This document shows positions 5,607-12,050 of a stretch of DNA of 13,496 nt, piece after piece (positions within the stretch are counted from its first letter, which is position 1; each line of letters starts with the position of its first letter). The stretch lies in contig CAKQVC010000025.1 of the NCBI GenBank assembly GCA_934277655.1, positions 1-13,496 of the forward strand, read 5' to 3'. The translations under genes and the position numbers were made by a program. The DNA is from an uncultured Clostridia bacterium (lineage in GTDB: Bacteria; Bacillota; Clostridia; Peptostreptococcales; Anaerovoracaceae). Under the pieces are notes generated by a model. It searched no databases, had not been told where the DNA came from, and was given only the letters and a program-made list of their open reading frames with translations.

Positions 5607-6882
5607 GGAAAACACCTCCTTTTCGCTTTTTCTGTTCATGCTCAATCTCAATCTCAATCTCATTCTCATTCTCATTCTCATTCTCATTCTCCTTTATATC
5701 GGCCGCACCGGTTCCCTTTGTCCTATCCATGCGGAAGCCGGAGCTGTCCGAAACAGCAAGAATGTCTGTCGGACATTTGGTTTCAAATGTATTTTCCAGA
5801 ATCTGCAAGTTTTCTTTCATCGTTTGAAGCATCTTGCGATTTTTTGCAACGGCTTTCAATTCTCTGAAGATCTTTTCTGCTTCCTCTTCTGAAAGATTTG
5901 CAGAAGCAGCGCCGCCCCAGAGAACTTTTCCGATTTTATTCCGCTGGATAAACTGTGCATTGCCGATTTCCTGTTCCAAAAATGGATTGATGACAAAGAG
6001 CGGTGTTTTCGATGCGATTGCCTCAAAGGTTGAAATTCCACCGGGCTTTGTAATGAAAATGTCGGAACGTGCCATGAGCATGTCCACATTATCGGTATAC
6101 CCGAGTACGTGGATGTTTGGATACTGCATAGATGCCTGTTCTTCCAGATGAGAATTTTTTCCGGCAACAAGGATCGCGTCCATTTGCGGATCATCGTTGA
6201 TCTTCTGTAAAATACGAGGATGAAGCGGAAGGAGCCCCAGCCCGCCACCCATGATCAAAAGACGTACTTTCGAATCGGGATTTTTTTTATAGACCGGATC
6301 AACGAGTGTAGACGTTTTTCCTTGATCTTTTTCGGAAAGACTGCGATGAAAAGATTTTGCGACAGGAATCCCGCTGATGCAGACCTTAGAAGAAGGAACG
6401 CCTTTAAAAAGAAGTGCATCCTTCGTCTGCTGGTCTCCGACAAAATAAAAATCGCATAGAGGTGCATACCATTCATTATGAAAAGTGATATCGGTTATGT
6501 AAGTATACAATGGGATCCGGCAGCCGGTTGTCTGCTTGTAAGCAGAAATATACTGCGCACAGACAGGAAGTACGGAGATGACCAGGTCAGCCTCTGTCTT
6601 GGCAAGAAGTTTTCTGATTTTTCCCCGGAGCACAGATTTTAACGGAGCAGATCCGCTTTTTCCGGCAGCCTGATTGATCAGATTGTACAGATTGGAATAT
6701 CGGGATACAAGAAGTCCGAAACCTTTATAGATGGCAGAAGAACAATATGGAAACAGATAATCCATTAGATCAACAGTATGTACGACTGCTTCTGGTTTTT
6801 GTGCAAGAATTTGTTCTTTGACAGCCGCTGCGGCCTTTATATGCCCCATACCGAAACGGCCGGTTAAAATTAAAATGTTCAT
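5590..6882 (-). CDS. Diacylglycerol glycosyltransferase, MGDG synthase/UgtP type (HexS-like)
   Basis: A 430-residue GT28-type glycosyltransferase expected to move a sugar from a UDP-sugar to diacylglycerol or a related lipid at the inner membrane face. Seen: N-terminal MGDG-synthase domain with TGRFGMGH (7-14); a central linker; C-terminal nucleotide-sugar domain with LIMGGGLGLLPLH (209-221), HVLGYTDNVDMLMARSDIFITKPGG cut as HVLGYTDNVD (258-267) and FITKPGG (276-282), and NPFLEQE (299-305). Start chosen at ATG 6882 after AAAGGGGGAT; an upstream TTG at 6960 overlaps the promoter. Residues 398-413 are (EN)5(EI)3, encoded by a hexanucleotide repeat and followed by a basic KKRKGG tail; this lies outside the catalytic fold. 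With the deacetylase and flippase-like genes downstream it matches the HexSDF layout I recall from C. difficile, which makes an aminohexosyl-hexosyl lipid. Substrate unproven. Confidence 0.88.
   Translation of the reverse strand: MNILILTGRFGMGHIKAAAAVKEQILAQKPEAVVHTVDLMDYLFPYCSSAIYKGFGLLVSRYSNLYNLINQAAGKSGSAPLKSVLRGKIRKLLAKTEADLVISVLPVCAQYISAYKQTTGCRIPLYTYITDITFHNEWYAPLCDFYFVGDQQTKDALLFKGVPSSKVCISGIPVAKSFHRSLSEKDQGKTSTLVDPVYKKNPDSKVRLLIMGGGLGLLPLHPRILQKINDDPQMDAILVAGKNSHLEEQASMQYPNIHVLGYTDNVDMLMARSDIFITKPGGISTFEAIASKTPLFVINPFLEQEIGNAQFIQRNKIGKVLWGGAASANLSEEEAEKIFRELKAVAKNRKMLQTMKENLQILENTFETKCPTDILAVSDSSGFRMDRTKGTGAADIKENENENENENEIEIEIEHEQKKRKGGVFRAEAF
5641..5694. repeat. Hexanucleotide tandem repeat inside the glycosyltransferase 3' end
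   Basis: Three CTCAAT units (5641-5658) are followed by five CTCATT units (5659-5688) and a degenerate CTCCTT (5689-5694). On the coding strand they read GAG-ATT and GAG-AAT, giving an EI/EN dipeptide run. The unit is a multiple of three, so copy-number change alters the length of the tail by two residues without shifting the frame. The array ends about 20 bases before the deacetylase ribosome binding site. Confidence 0.95.
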
Positions 6883-6932
6883 AATTTCAAAATCCCCCTT
6901 TTGCTTGACTGAAGTTTTCCCCTTCGGATAAC

Positions 6933-6960
6933 AGTATACAAAAAGAATCTTAACGTCCAA
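6933..6960 (-). promoter_or_regulatory. Promoter of the glycolipid operon
   Basis: On the minus strand TTGGAC (6960-6955) and TATACT (6938-6933) are 16 bases apart. Transcription would start near 6926 and give a leader of about 44 bases before the ATG at 6882. The promoter lies within the terminator hairpin of the upstream operon: the -35 box is in its loop and the spacer contains its descending stem and T-run. Confidence 0.68.
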
Positions 6961-6981
6961 TAAACCGGAGATTAAGATTCT
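6940..6981 (-). terminator. Intrinsic terminator of the phosphoesterase-dsdA-thioesterase-arsR operon
   Basis: On the minus strand AGAATCTTAA (6981-6972) pairs perfectly with TTAAGATTCT (6953-6944) around an 18-base loop, continuing into a T-run to 6940. It follows the arsR-family stop by 63 bases. The stem is AT-rich, so efficiency may be moderate. Confidence 0.75.
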
Positions 6982-7023
6982 CGTAGAAAATTATTAAGAA
7001 ATTATGACATTTTGATTTCTACG
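6982..7023. repeat. Inverted repeat between the arsR-family gene and its terminator
   Basis: CGTAGAAA (6982-6989) and TTTCTACG (7016-7023) are perfect 8-bp inverted copies separated by 26 AT-rich bases, directly adjoining the terminator stem. It could form a second hairpin in the 3' end of the mRNA or be a protein site; the sequence does not decide. Confidence 0.5.
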
Positions 7024-7044
7024 CAAAATATGCAAGATTCCTTT

Positions 7045-7395
7045 TTATGTCTCGTCGTTGTTTTTGTGGCGGCAGTGGGAACAGGTACAGGTGGTAGCAT
7101 GTGCCTTATGCTCGATATGAGTAAATGCAATGTCGATAATATCCACAACGTGTTGGTCATCCAGGGAGTAAAACATATTTTTTCCCTCCCGGCGGTTTTT
7201 TACAAGGCCTTCGTCCTTTAACAGCTTGAGCTGGTGGGAAACGGCAGATTTGGTCATATCTACAGCATTGGCAATATCGTTGACGCAAAGCTCCTTGTCT
7301 GCGATCGCACATAAAATCTTCATTCTGGTTTCATCGCCAACCACCTTGAAAAAAGCGGCAGCTGCGGTAATGAGTTCTTTTGATATATGACTCAT
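7045..7395 (-). CDS. ArsR/SmtB-family metal-sensing repressor, alpha5 (zinc/cobalt-type) site
   Basis: A 116-residue winged-helix repressor that normally leaves DNA when metal binds. The helix-turn-helix core is ELCVNDIANAVDMTKSAVSH cut as ELCVNDIA (35-42) and KSAVSHQLKLL (49-59), followed by the wing (NRREGKNMFYSL, 67-78). The C-terminal helix has D80-x-H82-x10-H93-x2-H96, the same spacing as the intersubunit zinc site of CzrA (D84, H86, H97, H100) and close to SmtB. The alpha3 motif has only one Cys (C37), so a CadC/ArsR-type thiolate site is incomplete. A tail C103-x-C105-x2-C108-x-H110 adds possible ligands. Start: ATG at 7395 after AGGAGGT, overlapping the thioesterase stop as ATGA. No metal exporter or importer is nearby, which is unusual; it may autoregulate this operon or act at another locus. 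Confidence 0.92.
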   Translation of the reverse strand: MSHISKELITAAAAFFKVVGDETRMKILCAIADKELCVNDIANAVDMTKSAVSHQLKLLKDEGLVKNRREGKNMFYSLDDQHVVDIIDIAFTHIEHKAHATTCTCSHCRHKNNDET

Positions 7396-7856
7396 AAGCG
7401 GGATACCTCCTGATTATTTAGATAGACAGCAGAGGCTGTCGCAATCGTCCGCCCGGTTTCTTTATCAGATAAGGAAACTTGCATTTGGACGATCCGCCTG
7501 CCTGCATGAATAATCTTCGCAGTACTGACTAAGACCTGACCGACTTTCGCAGAGCGGATAAAGTGAACGTTTAAGTCGATGGTCGGTCCCCAGCATCCGA
7601 GAAAGCAGAGTACCATGACACCGGCAGTATGATCCAGCATAGTGCTGATGATGCCACCGTGGAGAATCCCCTGATAATTAGCTTCCCATTGTAATACAGG
7701 AAACTCAATCATCAGAGTCAGATCATCAGGATTGCAGGACAAGTAATTCCCCTGCATCATGGCATCCAGCTCTTCAGGAAAGGCGTGGACATGCTCAGAA
7801 ACTTCCAGGAGCCGCTGCTTTAAAACAGCAGAATCAGTTGTAATAATCTGTGCCAT
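7392..7856 (-). CDS. PaaI-family hotdog-fold thioesterase
   Basis: A 154-residue hotdog-fold protein of the PaaI/YbgC-like acyl-CoA thioesterase group, cytosolic, expected to hydrolyse small acyl-CoA or phenylacyl-CoA thioesters. Seen: the signature ILHGGIISTMLDHTAG (64-79) with H66-G-G and the catalytic-region D75 on the central helix, followed by the strand pattern PTIDLNVHFIRSAKVGQ (91-107), typical of PaaI proteins. The length is usual for the family. It starts at ATG 7856, overlapping the dsdA stop by one base (TAATG), and its own stop overlaps the arsR-family start by four bases, so the three are translationally coupled. The substrate cannot be inferred; the link with D-serine breakdown is not obvious, and it may be a housekeeping thioesterase carried in the operon. 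Confidence 0.88.
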   Translation of the reverse strand: MAQIITTDSAVLKQRLLEVSEHVHAFPEELDAMMQGNYLSCNPDDLTLMIEFPVLQWEANYQGILHGGIISTMLDHTAGVMVLCFLGCWGPTIDLNVHFIRSAKVGQVLVSTAKIIHAGRRIVQMQVSLSDKETGRTIATASAVYLNNQEVSRL

Positions 7857-9181
7857 TACTTTTCTGCCTGCTTTCCTTTTTCATAGTAACTCGTCATTTC
7901 TTCCCGTGGGACCATGCTGCCTCCGGTAGCCCATAAAATATGAGAAGCATTTTCGAGCTTGTTTTCCAGTCCTTTTTCTTTCAGATAACCGGAAGCTCCT
8001 TCAATCAGGGAAGGACCGGTAAAGGAAGCACAGGAGGATGGTTCGATATAGATGTTTTCGGAATCTGCCAGTTGCGTAAGGAATGGATACAGCTTATCGT
8101 CTTCTATGGTATAGCAGCCGTCAAGCAGTGTTTCCATAATGCTGCCGACCAGGCGGGAAGCACGGCCTACAGCAAGTCCGTCTGCATCAGTCTGTCCGTC
8201 CAGCCCCTGATCGGCACAGCAGATTTCATCATGAAGCCCAGTTGCAAGGCCTAACGTCATGCAAGGTGCATGGGTCGGTTCTGCGAAGAAGATATGCACA
8301 TTTTCACTGCCCAAAATCGTCTTTAAACCAAATGCAACACCGCCCGGTGCACCGCCGACACCGCATGGGATATATACGAAAAGCGGATGGTCAGAGTCAA
8401 TGATTATTCCATTTTTTTCAAGCTGGGTACCAATCCTTTTGGCTGCAACCGCATAGCCGAGGAAAAGATCAGAAGAGCCTTCATCGTCTACGAAGTGGCA
8501 CATTGGGTCGCTGGCAGCTTCTTGTCTTCCCTGTGCAACAGCTACCTGATAATCCTGCGGATACTCGATGACCGTAACACCCTTTGAACGAAGAAGATCT
8601 TTCTTCCACTGACGGGCATCGGCAGACATGTGGACAGTTACTTTAAAGCCCAGTTTTGCACTGATAATGCCGATGGAAAGTCCAAGATTTCCGGTCGAAC
8701 CTACGGCAACGGAATATTTTGCGAAGAGATCTTTAAAACGGTCTTCCAGTAAAATGCTGTAATCATCGGTGGTTTTCAGCATGCCTTCTTTGATCGCAAC
8801 TTCTTCGGCGAATTTCAGGACTTCATAGATGCCGCCTCTTGCTTTGATGGAACCGGAAACCGGAAGATTGCTGTCACACTTGAGAAAAAGCCTGCCGGAA
8901 AATTTGCCGCAGTCTGCTTCCAGCTGTGCTTTCATCGAAGGAATCTCAACCAGCTCGGATTCGATAATACCGCCGGAAGGGGCAGTTTCAGGAAAGGCTT
9001 TGGCAATATACGGAGCGAAGCGTAGAAGTCTGGCTTCGGCATCGTCAATGTCTTTTTCGGTAAATGGAAGCTGGCGGGTCTGGCCGCTCTGTGGGTTGAG
9101 CCAGAACACTTCCTGATAGGAAGCCATCTCGGAGAGCAACGGATTTGTATTTTTCAGTTGTTGAATTTTTTGAGTATCCAT
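7856..9181 (-). CDS. dsdA: D-serine ammonia-lyase (D-serine dehydratase)
   Basis: A 441-residue PLP-dependent fold-type II enzyme that converts D-serine to pyruvate and ammonia in the cytosol, used for detoxification or as a carbon and nitrogen source. Seen: the PLP lysine in SGSIKARGG (109-117, K113), G161-S-T-G-N-L-G167 and P272-C-G-V-G-G-A-P-G-G281, which hold the cofactor phosphate and substrate, and ATGGSMVP (418-425) at the C-terminus. N-terminal residues 1-75 (NPLLSE, FWLNP) are the DsdA-specific extension. Length matches E. coli DsdA. The ATG follows AAAGGA. There is no DsdX permease or DsdC regulator nearby; instead it lies 29 bases behind a phosphoesterase gene and is coupled to a thioesterase and an ArsR-family repressor. 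Confidence 0.95.
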   Translation of the reverse strand: MDTQKIQQLKNTNPLLSEMASYQEVFWLNPQSGQTRQLPFTEKDIDDAEARLLRFAPYIAKAFPETAPSGGIIESELVEIPSMKAQLEADCGKFSGRLFLKCDSNLPVSGSIKARGGIYEVLKFAEEVAIKEGMLKTTDDYSILLEDRFKDLFAKYSVAVGSTGNLGLSIGIISAKLGFKVTVHMSADARQWKKDLLRSKGVTVIEYPQDYQVAVAQGRQEAASDPMCHFVDDEGSSDLFLGYAVAAKRIGTQLEKNGIIIDSDHPLFVYIPCGVGGAPGGVAFGLKTILGSENVHIFFAEPTHAPCMTLGLATGLHDEICCADQGLDGQTDADGLAVGRASRLVGSIMETLLDGCYTIEDDKLYPFLTQLADSENIYIEPSSCASFTGPSLIEGASGYLKEKGLENKLENASHILWATGGSMVPREEMTSYYEKGKQAEK

Positions 9182-9210
9182 GAGAAATATCCTTTCTGTT
9201 ATTTTAACGG

Positions 9211-9816
9211 CTAAAAACGATCGCTGTAATTTAAAATGCGCTTTAAAAACCCGCCCTGGACTTTCGGCTTACTGCCGGAGCCGGAACTGCCGGATGAAGG
9301 AGGAGCCTGCGGGCGCTCGATAAAATCTTCATAGCGGTAGATTTTCCCCCAGACATCATTTTCGGAGGTGACAAGCAGACCGAATGTGCCGCCGGAATTA
9401 TCGCGTGGCTCGGAAAGACTGCCCGGGTTCATCAGATACATGCCTTCTGCTTTTGTGTAGACGGCCCGGTGTGTATGACCGAAAAGAGCACCGATGCATC
9501 CGTTTTCCTCTGCTTTATAGCAAAGCCTCTGGGTACCGAAGCCAACGCCGACATGCTGCATGTGTCCGTGTGTGACAAGAAAATTGCCGGCTTCTGTTTC
9601 CAGGATCAGGAATTCGTCCTCTTCATAGCAGCCGTCGCTATTTCCTTTCACACCTGCAACACGGATCCCAAGCCGTGCCTGAAGCTCCTTCCCATCGCTG
9701 TAATAGTCGCCGCAGTGGACGATGAGATCCAAAGGTGCTTCCGAGACCAGTTTTTTATATACCTGACAAACGCGGCTGCAATCGCCGTGAGTATCGCTGA
9801 TGACTAAAATTCGCAT
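9211..9816 (-). CDS. YfcE/MJ0936-type metallophosphoesterase
   Basis: A 201-residue calcineurin-like phosphodiesterase with the full two-metal site: D8-T-H10, H35-C-G-D37, G58-N-S-D61, H83-G-H85, G113-H-T-H116 and the NPGS motif (130-133). Family members cleave phosphodiester model substrates; the natural substrate is unknown. Residues about 168-187 are a Pro/Ser/Gly linker ([14 protein letters not shown]) followed by a short basic-amphipathic end ([14 protein letters not shown]), an extension beyond the catalytic fold. I chose the ATG at 9816: it has AGGTG upstream, and the alternative ATG at 9858 lies upstream of the predicted -10 box (9849-9854). It is the first gene of a four-gene operon with dsdA, a thioesterase and an ArsR-family regulator. 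Confidence 0.92.
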   Translation of the reverse strand: MRILVISDTHGDCSRVCQVYKKLVSEAPLDLIVHCGDYYSDGKELQARLGIRVAGVKGNSDGCYEEDEFLILETEAGNFLVTHGHMQHVGVGFGTQRLCYKAEENGCIGALFGHTHRAVYTKAEGMYLMNPGSLSEPRDNSGGTFGLLVTSENDVWGKIYRYEDFIERPQAPPSSGSSGSGSKPKVQGGFLKRILNYSDRF

Positions 9817-9848
9817 AATTTTCACCTGTAAGAATAATGTTTTCCTAT

Positions 9849-9857
9849 AGTATATCA
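9849..9857 (-). promoter_or_regulatory. Extended -10 promoter of the phosphoesterase-dsdA operon
   Basis: On the minus strand TGATATACT is an extended -10 element (TG-N-TATACT, 9857-9849). The -35 position has only TACCTT, so recognition would depend on the extended element. Transcription would start near 9842, about 26 bases before the chosen ATG. The region CTATAGTATATCATAG (9845-9860) is an imperfect palindrome over the -10 box and could be an operator. Confidence 0.6.
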
Positions 9858-9886
9858 TAGAAAAAATACGAAAGGTATGATAAAAT
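9858..9886 (+). promoter_or_regulatory. Divergent extended -10 promoter for the Fic-like operon
   Basis: TAGAAA (9858-9863) and TAAAAT (9881-9886) are 17 bases apart, with TG one base upstream of the -10 box (TGATAAAAT). Its -35 box abuts the extended -10 of the opposite promoter. Both -10 regions carry inverted copies of TATGATA (9853-9859 and 9876-9882). Transcription would start near 9893. Confidence 0.55.
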
Positions 9887-9895
9887 AAACGAAAA

Positions 9896-9936
9896 GAGAA
9901 AAAACAGGTTAAAGTTTTGTAAAAAACCTGTTTCTC
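9896..9936. repeat. Leader hairpin abutting the Shine-Dalgarno site of the Fic-like gene
   Basis: AAACAGGTT (9902-9910) and AACCTGTTT (9925-9933) are perfect 9-bp inverted copies around a 14-base AT-rich loop. A GAG/CTC extension (9896-9898 with 9934-9936) lengthens the stem across a 3-A bulge. The stem ends immediately before AGGGGG (9937-9942), the ribosome binding site. On the minus strand the hairpin is followed by a T-rich run, so it could also stop antisense transcription. Confidence 0.7.
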
Positions 9937-9947
9937 AGGGGGTTGCG

Positions 9948-10676
9948 ATGATACGGGAAATTAGAAAAAAACGAGTCATTCTGGAAAACAGGGCACCCTT
10001 CCCGGAGCATATCCGGGCATTTGTCAAGGAAATGGAATTGCTAGACTGGCTGGAGATGAACCTGAGGCTGGATGGGAGCAATCTGACACGAGAAAACATC
10101 AAGGCTGTGCTGGATGGGGAAGTCATGCTGGGCGGACGCATTATGGATCATCTTCTGATCGAGAGACTCCGTGACCTGCTGGTGCGTCTCTACGGCCTTG
10201 CGGCAATGAAACAGACACCAGATGGGAATATGGTGCGGCAGATCGCAGGAATGATCTCCGGCAGCGATGATAAAAAAATAGACTGGAGAAAAACAACGCC
10301 GGTACTCAGGCAGTATGGATTCACGCCACCTCTGCCATCAGAGCTTCCGGGCAGGATGCAGGAGTTTTTCCAGTTTGCATCTTCGCCGGACGAGTCAGAA
10401 ACCCCTTTTCCTAAAGCGGCAGAGATCCACGACCGTTTTTTAAAAATCTATCCACTTTCTGAAAACAACGAGTTTACAGCCCGTGCGCTGATGGAGTATC
10501 ATCTGATTGTCCGAGGCTATCCGGCGGTGACCTTGCGGGCAGGGGAGCAGGAATATAACCGGCAGATCGCACAATATATACAGCGAGGAAGGGAAACGTC
10601 TTTCGGCCAGGAACTGATGGAGGAGACATCTGATCGATTTTCTCTGATGATACAGTTGACCGAATACGAAAACTAG
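9948..10676 (+). CDS. Fic-fold protein with a degenerate catalytic motif (putative pseudoenzyme)
   Basis: A 242-residue soluble protein whose helical pattern follows the Fic (PF02661) fold. Fic enzymes transfer AMP or other groups through the motif HPFx(D/E)GNGRxxR. Here the region AAEIHDRF (157-164) and LKIYPLSENNEFTAR (165-179) aligns with it, but the catalytic His is Tyr168, Phe is Leu170, GNGR is replaced by N173-N-E-F176, and only Pro169, an acidic Glu172 and Arg179 remain. Upstream, FTPPLPSELPGRMQEFF (125-141) matches the pre-motif helix and RAGEQEYNRQIAQY the post-motif helix. An N-terminal stretch NLRLDGSNLT (38-47) resembles the inhibitory S/TxxxE(G/N) helix, with Asn for Ser/Thr and Asp for Glu. 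AMPylation activity is unlikely. AGGGGG lies five bases before the ATG. The gene is 33 bases upstream of the AI-2E family gene, so cotranscription is likely. Confidence 0.72.
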   Translation: MIREIRKKRVILENRAPFPEHIRAFVKEMELLDWLEMNLRLDGSNLTRENIKAVLDGEVMLGGRIMDHLLIERLRDLLVRLYGLAAMKQTPDGNMVRQIAGMISGSDDKKIDWRKTTPVLRQYGFTPPLPSELPGRMQEFFQFASSPDESETPFPKAAEIHDRFLKIYPLSENNEFTARALMEYHLIVRGYPAVTLRAGEQEYNRQIAQYIQRGRETSFGQELMEETSDRFSLMIQLTEYEN

Positions 10677-10709
10677 AGTAAGATGGACTTGTGAAAGGAA
10701 GAATATACA

Positions 10710-12050
10710 ATGGGGGAAAAAACGGAGAATAAACTGGAAAAGAAAATTATAAATAAAGATATCATCATCAGGCAGGGGATCGTGTATTTCATTGTCGGTG
10801 TGCTCCTGATCCTGACCTATTACTGTATCAATCATGTTCCGGTGCTGCAAAGCGGTCTGTCACGGATCAATGACATCCTGACGCCGTTTTATATCGGGAT
10901 CATCATGGCATATCTTCTGTGTCCGGTCTATAACGGAATGGTAAGAGTTCTGTACGGACTGAATAAAGGCAGGTTTAAAAAGCCGTCCGGTGCGCTGAAA
11001 TTCGCAAAATTTATTGCAACGATTGTCGCTCTGGCACTGATCATCGTGGTAGTCGCAGGGTTATTGGCGCTAGTCATTCCGGATCTGATCAACAGCGTTG
11101 TGAAACTGATTTATGGTGTGCCGGATGCAGTAAGCAAGATTCAGGACTGGGTAAATAATCATATCAATGAAAATCCGGAGCTTCTGGCATTTTTGCAGGA
11201 TAAGCTCAGCAATTTATCCAATACTGCTTTAGAATGGGCGCAGCAGACAATCATACCCGGTGTCAGCACGTTGGTTACCGGAGTTATGGGAACCTTGGGA
11301 ACGGTTGCAGATCTGTTTGTGGCACTGATCATCTGCGTGTATATTCTCAACAGCAAGGAAAGCTTCGTGGCACAGACAAAAAAACTGGTGCTGGCTGTTT
11401 TTAAACCGGAAACATCGGGAAAGATCTTTGAGTTCGGAAGAATCAGCAACGAAACTTTCGGTGGCTTTATCAATGGCAAGATCATTGACTCGATCATTAT
11501 CGGAATTTTATGTTTTATTGCGATGACCATTATGAACCTGCCGATGACCATGCTCATCAGCGTGGTAGTAGGAGTAACCAATATCATCCCTTTTTTTGGA
11601 CCGTTTATCGGTGCCATTCCGTCAATTTTTATCCTGCTGATTATAGATCCGATTGCAGCTCTTAAATTTACCATCATGGTTGTGGTCCTGCAGCAGATCG
11701 ATGGAAACATCATCGGACCGAAAATCCTGGGAAAGGCAACGAAGCTTGCCAGCTTCTGGGTTATGTTCGCTATCATTGTCGGCGGAGGGCTGTTTGGATT
11801 CCTTGGCATGATTCTGGGGGTACCGGTGTTTGCGGTCATTTATTTCTATACAAGCAGGTGCATCAATCGGACTTTGGATGAAAAAGACCTGCCAACCAAT
11901 ACTTTGATATATGAAGATTTCAGTATATATGGAATCGATAAGGAGGATATTTTTGGAAACATTAAACAAACAGACAGAAAACAAGCTGGCGGAAGTGCTG
12001 AAACAGATGGAGACCGCACTTCCACAGATGAAAATAGTGAAAAATGCTGA
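10710..12050 (+). CDS. AI-2E family transporter (PF01594)
   Basis: A 446-residue polytopic membrane protein of the AI-2E/YdiK/PerM family. Members have been linked to autoinducer-2 export or to Na+/H+ exchange; the substrate here is unknown. Hydrophobic segments lie near 22-40, 58-72, 100-124, 195-213, 258-275, 280-312, 320-328 and 348-380. Family motifs seen: GFINGKIIDSIIIG (252-265), VTNIIPFFGPFIGAIP (289-304) and QQIDGNIIGPKILG (328-341). The C-terminal tail from about 385 is hydrophilic, and residues 415-446 (rich in Thr, Asp, Gly, Ser) are read from bases that also encode the start of murB. AAAGGAAG precedes the ATG. It follows the Fic-like gene by 33 bases and leads into murB. Confidence 0.93.
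   Translation: MGEKTENKLEKKIINKDIIIRQGIVYFIVGVLLILTYYCINHVPVLQSGLSRINDILTPFYIGIIMAYLLCPVYNGMVRVLYGLNKGRFKKPSGALKFAKFIATIVALALIIVVVAGLLALVIPDLINSVVKLIYGVPDAVSKIQDWVNNHINENPELLAFLQDKLSNLSNTALEWAQQTIIPGVSTLVTGVMGTLGTVADLFVALIICVYILNSKESFVAQTKKLVLAVFKPETSGKIFEFGRISNETFGGFINGKIIDSIIIGILCFIAMTIMNLPMTMLISVVVGVTNIIPFFGPFIGAIPSIFILLIIDPIAALKFTIMVVVLQQIDGNIIGPKILGKATKLASFWVMFAIIVGGGLFGFLGMILGVPVFAVIYFYTSRCINRTLDEKDLPTNTLIYEDFSIYGIDKEDIFGNIKQTDRKQAGGSAETDGDRTSTDENSEKC

Noticed and set aside
5637..5687. Deacetylase starting at ATGs in the repeat or at 5639
   Set aside because: None has a good Shine-Dalgarno site, while the GTG at 5606 has AAAGGAGGTG at ideal spacing and begins right at the catalytic domain.
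5641..5694. Phase-variable on/off switch by repeat slippage
   Set aside because: The unit is 6 bases, so gain or loss never shifts the frame; only tail length can vary.
9817..9858. Upstream ATG at 9858 for the phosphoesterase
   Set aside because: It lies upstream of the predicted -10 box, and the ATG at 9816 has AGGTG and starts at the canonical first strand of the fold.
11159..11839. Minus-strand open frame of 226 codons inside the AI-2E family gene
   Set aside because: It is an antisense shadow of a gene with clear family motifs; its Ile/Met/Ser/Pro-rich composition is what the complement of hydrophobic codons gives.
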